Assembly (NCBI RefSeq): GCF_030445035.2
Contig: NC_080683.1
Coordinates: 93,891,675-93,955,674 of the forward strand
From: Dasypus novemcinctus
Taxonomy: Eukaryota; Chordata; Mammalia; Cingulata; Dasypodidae
Length of the DNA stretch: 64,000 nucleotides
Direction of reading: 5' to 3'
In this document: piece after piece, positions 58,141 to 64,000 of the stretch
How positions within the stretch are numbered: the first letter of the stretch is position 1
Layout: each line of letters opens with the position of its first letter
The notes under the pieces: model-generated
Database searches by the model: none
Told to the model about the DNA's origin: nothing
The model's input: only the letters and a program-made list of their open reading frames with translations
Program-made: the position numbers and the translations under genes

Positions 58141-58159
58141 AAATAAGAAAGAATGAAAG

Positions 58160-58275
58160 AGAGAGGAAGGAAAGAAAGAAGGAAGGAAGGAAGGAAGGAA
58201 GGAAGGAAGGAAGGAAGGAAGGAAGGAAGGAAGGAAGGAAGGAAGGAAGGAAGGAAGGAAGGAAGGAAGGAAGGA
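58160..58275 (+). repeat. (GGAA)n microsatellite, about 23 perfect units
   Basis: From 58181 to 58274 the sequence is a perfect GGAA array, preceded by imperfect GAAA/GGAA units. It grew from the SINE tail. The open frame over it (58008-58310) only reads repeated KEGR and is not a gene. Confidence 0.97.
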
Positions 58276-58324
58276 TCTTAAGGCACTTACTAAAAAAAAA
58301 ATTAGGGTAGGGCTGGTCTTTGTA

Positions 58325-58775
58325 TTAAGTTCCTGGCTGTGATCATAAAATTAGTTTAAACAACAGGAATTTATTGGCTCACTATCTTGAGACTAGGAGA
58401 AGTGGAAAATTGAGGTGTTAGCAAGGTGATGCTTTCTCCTCCAAGTTTGTGGCGTTCTGGAGTTGGCTGCCAGTGATCCTTGATTTCTCTGTCACTTGGC
58501 AATGCATGTGGTGACATCCTCTCTTTCTCTTCTGGGTTCTGTTGTCTTCCAACTTCCCACTCCTTCCCGTGACTCTTTCTTAATATTTCTGAATTTTATC
58601 TGCTTATAAAGGACTCCACTAAACCAGTTTAAGGCCCAACCTTATTCAGATAGGCCACACCTTAGTTTAAAATAACATCTTGAAGATATCTATTTACAAT
58701 AGGCTCATATCCAATGCAACGAGATTAAGATTAAGAACATGTATTTTTCTGGGTTACGTAATTTAACATACCACA
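58325..58775 (-). repeat. MaLR/LTR-like repeat, antisense, tentative
   Basis: Blocks such as 'aacaacaggaatttattggc' and 'ttataaaggactccactaaa' follow the antisense layout of MLT1-like LTRs but do not match MLT1 closely. Ends near 'taacataccaca'. May be a xenarthran element. Confidence 0.4.
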
Positions 58776-58779
58776 GCCC

Positions 58780-61700
58780 TTTACAAGGTTATAAAATAAT
58801 TTAATCAATTAGGTCTTCTTGCATTCTTTCACCCATTAGGTCCTCTGTTGCTCTTTCTACTCACCTTGGCTCAGTATTTCATTGCTATGCTATTTCATAT
58901 TGAATTTCATTCATCACTACAACCTTTTTGCCCCTTCACTGCACTCTCTTTTTTTCTATCCATACCCTTGATTATAACTGAAATTTCCCTCCTAGTGCTT
59001 TTAATATGTTTTAACATTAGATAATTAATTTTCTTTAATGTGCAACATAGGAAGTTTTATCTTACTATGGATACCCTATGAGTTTTGTCTGGGCTTCATA
59101 GAAGTCTGTGAATACCCTGAAATTACATGAAAATTTTGAGTAAACATGCATATGTGGATTTTTCAGGATAGCACATCCAGTGCTTTTATCACATTATCAA
59201 AGGAGTCCATTATTCCCAGAAAAGTTAAGAACCACTGTCTATTGAAAGAGATTTGAGCCTTGCTCACCAGGAAACACAAGAATGTTTTCTAAGATAATCA
59301 TCCTGCCTTTGTTGTTACCCATTTATAACTCACATCACCCTCACCAATGCTAGTTGTTTGACTTCCACTAACAACTTCATCATGTGATTATTACACATCA
59401 CCGTTTAACACCACCAGGCAAAAGATTATGTTAACAAAGTATTATTACCCACAAATCACTTCTCATCCATCCTAGAGTAGCACACAACTAGATCATTATC
59501 CTGAAAGACCAGATCCACTTACATTACTTACCACAAAATGAAATGAAGTTAAGCAGTAGAAACAGTCCATAGTGTTTTATTAGTTCAGAACAGGCCAAGT
59601 GTTCATTTCACAAAGGTATTTTATTTATTTTTTTATTCTTTACCACCTATCATAAAAATTCTGCTATTATTAAAAAAATTTTGTTGCAATCTGAGGATGT
59701 ATGTGTGTATCTATATCTATCTGTATCTACCTAGTTTATATATATGTGTGTGTATATATATATATGGACTCTTTCTCTCTAAAGAAAGTACTTTAATATT
59801 TTAGGTTACCATTTAGCTCTACCATTCATAATCTCAATGGAATAGTTATGTAGCATTTCATCATCCTTATTCCTATATTACAGCTCCAGCTATAAAAGTC
59901 TCCTTTTACCCCTTTCAGCATTAATTCTAAAAAAGTTAAGGAAATAGAAATCTCAAAGGCTATACCAGTTATCTACCTCAGTGTCCAACCATTGCCTAAT
60001 CTTCCTTTTGTGTATGAACTGAGTCATATTGCAACCTAAGCTATTGTATTTATATTTTATATTCAATGGATTTATAGAAAAACTAAGAGGTCTAGTCTTT
60101 GGTGTAACTAGTTGCATAAGCTTGAAAGCCATTTCTAACATGTAAATTAATGGAAAAATAAATTTGCCAAATCACTACATTAGTGTTGTTGGTACAATAA
60201 TCAATTGAATGAATTTACCACTTTTGAGTTTTTTGATGTGTGTAGACATAGTCTAGGTGAACTACTTAGCTGCCTTTTCTTTTCTCCATAGTAAATAATG
60301 CAGAATTTACAAACTAAGTTTTCTTCAGGAATTTACTAAATGTGCTTCCTATGTTCCCACTTTCCCTGATAGAATATTCTGCATATAACAGCTATTTAAA
60401 TTGCTGAGAAATCGATTCCTTTCTACCCAGGTTGCTGTGTTGGGTTCAAAGTCGAGGGAGCATAAAAACACTCTTATTTAGATATAGATGTTGATGCATG
60501 ATTATTTGCAAACTTTTCATATTTGATTATGGCTTAAATGTGATTTCTTCAGAGAACACATTCATTTTCTTCACAACTTTTGTCAATATCTATCACTGCT
60601 AATTCCTTGTTTGTGTATTATCCTTTCCTCTATTACATTTTAAAGCTCTGTAAGGAGAGAGATCCTGTCCCTGTGTTTAGCCAGTATGTATATCCAGTGC
60701 CTTATACAATGTCTTATACATGCCAGACAATAGCTAGTTGGTGAATAAATGAGTACATTGAAACAGCCCAGGAATGGGTACACTGCCCTGTTTAGCTTGG
60801 ATAAACATAGCTTTAGGAACCTGCAACACCTGTAGAAACTCTGAAGTTTGAATTTTGGTGAAGACCACTCACAAGCTAAAAGCAGAAAATTTAAGTTCAC
60901 ATTGGTTTTCTCCAGTTTCTGAGGTCAGAATGAGGATTTGTTTGGGGTATCAGTAACACCTACTTCCTTATTTATTAATTCTCTGCGTTCCTTCCCTAGT
61001 GAGGCAATATAGTAAGCACCTGGCTGACTGTAGGCCCAACAAGACTGCTCGCCACCTACGTATTATTTGTTTGCAACAGACATACCCTATCAGGTTCACA
61101 GTTCATGTTGTGAGTATGACATGCTTGTGTTTTAAGGACAAATAACTTTTTATATGTCCTACATATGCAGCTCTAAGGCCCAATTCAGTTACAAAGAACA
61201 GACCAAATGGAATGATAAGTAACTGGACAACAAGCTGAAGGACTCTGTCATAGGAGGGGGTTGTTAGCAAACAGGCTACAAAAAGATTGCTCAGGAATAG
61301 GAGTACTTTCCTCTATAGGTTTCTCCATCAATATAATAAAAAATAAGAGGTTGGCAGTTTTGAGTGGGAAGCAGGACATCATGTAAGAGACAAGATCAGA
61401 CTCCTTCTTTGACATTCCAGACAATCAGGTTTAATCCCTCAAACAAAGGCAGACGACTAAGGTTAGACCAGTTTGGTGAATTATTGCAGATCTGGCTGCT
61501 GCAGTTGGCAAGCAATCATTGAAAGTTTCCTTCAAAAGCTTACTTGTAGAAAGAGATAATAGATAATATTGAAAACAAACAGATAGAAAAGTGTCTATTA
61601 TGATTGCAAAGGATAGTGTAATAGATAACTAATTTAGAAAGATAACATGACTGCTGTATAGAATTCTTGTTGGTTAGATTCTTCAACCAGCCAGTGATTT

Positions 61701-61780
61701 CACTGAGCTCTCTGAATCCATCAAAGAGTGTATGGGAACTTCTGGGTCATCTTCACACAACACAGCAGTGAAGGGGCATA
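58780..61780. other. intergenic, mostly unrecognised
   Basis: AT-rich. An L2-like 3' phrase lies at about 60640-60760 ('gtgccttatacaatgtctta', then 'gtgaataaatgagt'). A TA-rich tract is at 59735-59766. No exon recognised. Confidence 0.4.
59735..59766. repeat. (TA/TG)n simple repeat
   Basis: Alternating TA and TG units ('atatatatgtgtgtgtatat'). Confidence 0.8.
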
Positions 61781-61789
61781 GCAAGTACC

Positions 61790-62880
61790 AGGGAAGGGTT
61801 GCAATTTTGAATTGTTGGTCAGGCAAGGCCTAACTTAAAAGGTGACATTTGAGAACCTTAAAGAAGATAGAGAGAACTATATGGATGTGAGAGGAAAGAG
61901 TAGTCCAAGTAGAGGTGAGTGCTAGGTCCAAGCAGGGAGCACATAGGACATGGTCCCAGAATAGCAAGGAGGAGAGCGTATTCAGAGCAAAGGAAAAAAG
62001 GGGGAGAGGAGTAAGAGAGGCCGGGGACCATATCATAAAGGCCTTGGTTTTTACTCTGACATGGAAAGTCATTGGTAGGTTTGCGAATTTATGTTCTAAT
62101 TCACATATTTTTAAAAACTCATTTTGGCTTCTGTATTGAGACTCTACTGGAGAAGAGTGGGGAGCTGTTGAAGTAATTCAGACAAGATGATGATAAAGCT
62201 GGTAGCAGTAGAGGAGGTGAAAACCAGTTAAATATATATTTTAAAGGTAGAGCCAAGAGGATTTGCTGGCAAAATGAACATGGGCTATAAGGAAGAGAGA
62301 AGTAAAGGATGACTACAAGATTTTGTCCTAAGCAACTGGAACAAGTTGCCATTCCTTAAGTCAGATTGCAGAATAAGCAGGCTTTAGTGTGGGAAATATT
62401 AGGATTTCAAATTTGGATCATTCAATGTGAAATATTTATAACTTCAAATTTAAGTGGAAATGTCAGGTATGCAATAGGATATATGAGTGTAAAGTTCATG
62501 GGTGATGTCTAGGCTAGAGATATAAGTATGAAAATCAACACAATATAGATATTATTTAAAGTTAAGAAACTGTAAGAGGTCCCCTCATTGAATGTCAGTA
62601 CAGATACTAAAGACAAGAGGTTCAAAGGCTGACCCGGAGAAACTCTATTATCAGAGAGTGGGAAATCAGGAGAAGGAGCAGAAGTTAACAGCAAAGTATG
62701 AGGAAAATCGGGAAATGAAGTAAATGTTCTTGGGGTTGATCAATCTTGTCAAATGTTGCTGAGGTGAGTAAGACAGAAAATTGACCACTGGATTTAGCAA
62801 TGCCATTGATGACCCTGATAAGCGTAGTTGGTGGTGTGGTGGAGAAGTAAATGCTTATTAGTTATATAAATGGCTGCCTC
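61790..62880 (-). mobile_element. L2 LINE, antisense
   Basis: Same antisense order as 34710-36560: 'ggtgacatttgagaacctta', 'ggccttggtttttactctga', 'ggatgactacaagatttt', 'gtcaaatgttgctgaggtga'. No coding capacity. The minus-strand frame at 61830-62072 is decayed L2 sequence. Confidence 0.7.
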
Positions 62881-62999
62881 CAGATTGATGTATGGGTTAC
62901 TGTTGGGTTTGTCAAGTTACCATCATAATATTTGAAATATTTAAAAAGCTTCTCTGTTAATCCAGCTAGTCAGCTATCCACAGCTAATAGTTTGGCTAT

Positions 63000-63200
63000 A
63001 ATACGGAATAATAGTAGCTAATATTCTTTCAGAAATTATTATGTTCACAACACTATGATGTAGGTCCTGTTTACATGTCCATCTTAATTACGAGGGATCC
63101 TGGGCTGAAATTGTGCAGTTTGCTGAGGATCACAATGCCTAAATGATAAAGCTGGGATTTGGACCCATATCTGTCTGAATCTAGAACCTTACTCCTTAGC
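63000..63200 (-). mobile_element. MIR SINE, antisense
   Basis: 'aaagctgggatttggaccca' and 'ctgtctgaatctagaacctt' are the antisense MIR landmarks. Confidence 0.65.
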
Positions 63201-63779
63201 TTGTTTAGTCTCTTGTTTTCCTGTAATACCCAAGGAACATTCAAGTCACAAATGTCACTCTTAATTCCTCATGCTATTAACAGATGATTCTGTATGGCCT
63301 TCAATAGAATGTGGTTAGTCAGGCTTATGTGTGAATTTTTGTCCTATACCCAGAAACATGTGAAAAAAACCACCAGTCAATCTATGGTAAGATTCCTTCT
63401 TATGTATTTCATACTCTATTATATCTAATGTGAAAAATCAGGGGAAATTAAGTATTATTTTGTTTCCTGAAGTGGGAGAAGGAAATAATTTACAATTGTT
63501 GTATCCTGTCTCTTAAAATAACACAGGATCCTAAAATTTAGTAAAAATGTGTTCATAGAACTTTACTTTTCTTAATGACAACAATAGTTTTTAGAGGTTT
63601 AAGGTAGTTTGATAGTTTTAAGATATTGAACTTTTTAAGTGTTTGGAAGAATATTTTGATTTTATCTATTACTTATTTGAATATTAAATATCTGTCTCTA
63701 TCTTAAATCTATCATCTATATTATCTATAGTCCATCTAGAGTGCCTTAGAATATGACGATAAAATTCTGCAAAGAGAAA

Positions 63780-63862
63780 TAACAAAAAAGGAAGGGAAGT
63801 AGAAAGGAAGGAAAGAATGAAGAAAAGAAGGAAAGAAAGAACAAGGAAAGGAAGGAAAATTT
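63780..63862. repeat. purine-rich GAAA/GGAA low-complexity tract
   Basis: An imperfect A/G tract on the plus strand with mixed AAGG and AAAG units. No SINE head is visible next to it, unlike 58160. Confidence 0.85.
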
Positions 63863-63863
63863 T

Positions 63864-63914
63864 AGGATTATACAGGAGCAGGATTTTTGAATTATACAGG
63901 AGCAGGATTTCTGG
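63864..63914 (+). repeat. tandem duplication, unit about 24 bp
   Basis: The unit 'attatacaggagcaggattt' plus four bases occurs twice in a row with one or two changes. Confidence 0.85.
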
Positions 63915-64000
63915 TCTGTTGTTTTTTTTTCTCCCCTGCTGCTGTATCCTGAGTGGCTAAATTAGAGCCTGGCATATAGAATACTTTCAATAAATATTTG

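Noticed and set aside
58008-58310. A 100-codon frame ending in repeated KEGR
   Set aside because: It reads a SINE and its GGAA microsatellite; no gene.
1-64000. CRISPR arrays, prophage, integrative elements or bacterial operons
   Set aside because: No regularly spaced repeat-spacer pattern, no coding-dense operon and no ribosome-binding-site pattern; everything fits mammalian DNA.

Overview
This window is mammalian nuclear DNA, almost certainly from an armadillo (Xenarthra, Dasypus-like). The evidence is a spliced mammalian gene with GT-AG introns, thick layers of L1, L2, MIR and MLT1 repeats, and above all several copies of a tRNA-headed SINE (about 400 bp, ending in a short AAATAAATAAAT tail) that I recognise as the armadillo DAS-SINE. 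The DNA is AT-rich and intron- or intergenic-dominated. There is no operon, CRISPR array, phage or bacterial feature.

The one intact protein-coding gene is GPRC6A, a class C G-protein-coupled receptor for basic amino acids and cations. It lies on the minus strand and all six coding exons are present: exon 1 at 52330-52523, exon 2 at 49171-49474, exon 3 at 42548-43375, exon 4 at 36940-37152, exon 5 at 32949-33072, exon 6 at 29467-30581. The exon lengths (194, 304, 828, 213, 124 and 1115 bp) sum to 2778 bp, which is 925 codons plus a stop, with matching splice phases and no internal stop. The receptor has a signal peptide, a Venus-flytrap ligand domain, a nine-cysteine domain and seven membrane helices. 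It keeps the RKLP motif in intracellular loop 3 that is altered in most humans.

Region by region: 1-4050 is intergenic with old L1 fragments and one older repeat. 4061-6328 is a processed IDH1 pseudogene on the minus strand. 6340-7640 holds two L1 pieces in opposite orientations, possibly one inverted insertion. 8760-9141 is a young SINE with a perfect 16-bp target duplication. 9590-20340 is a stack of two antisense L1 elements pierced by at least seven later insertions. 20909-22050 is a 5'-truncated L1 3' end with a perfect 16-bp target duplication. 22100-29400 carries MIR, L2, MLT1 and a SINE. 29431-52523 is GPRC6A with repeat-bearing introns. 52524-64000 is upstream intergenic sequence with L1, SINEs, a GGAA microsatellite and L2. 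In the human genome I recall GPRC6A lying between FAM162B and RFX6; no exon of either was recognised here.

I did not find a new genetic system. The items most worth checking are an exact 26-bp copy of the exon 3 edge lying in intron 3, the donor-like start of exon 3, a 30-codon upstream ORF ending 4 nt before the GPRC6A start codon, and the inverted L1 at 6340-7640. Repeat boundaries were read by eye and are approximate unless a target duplication is quoted.
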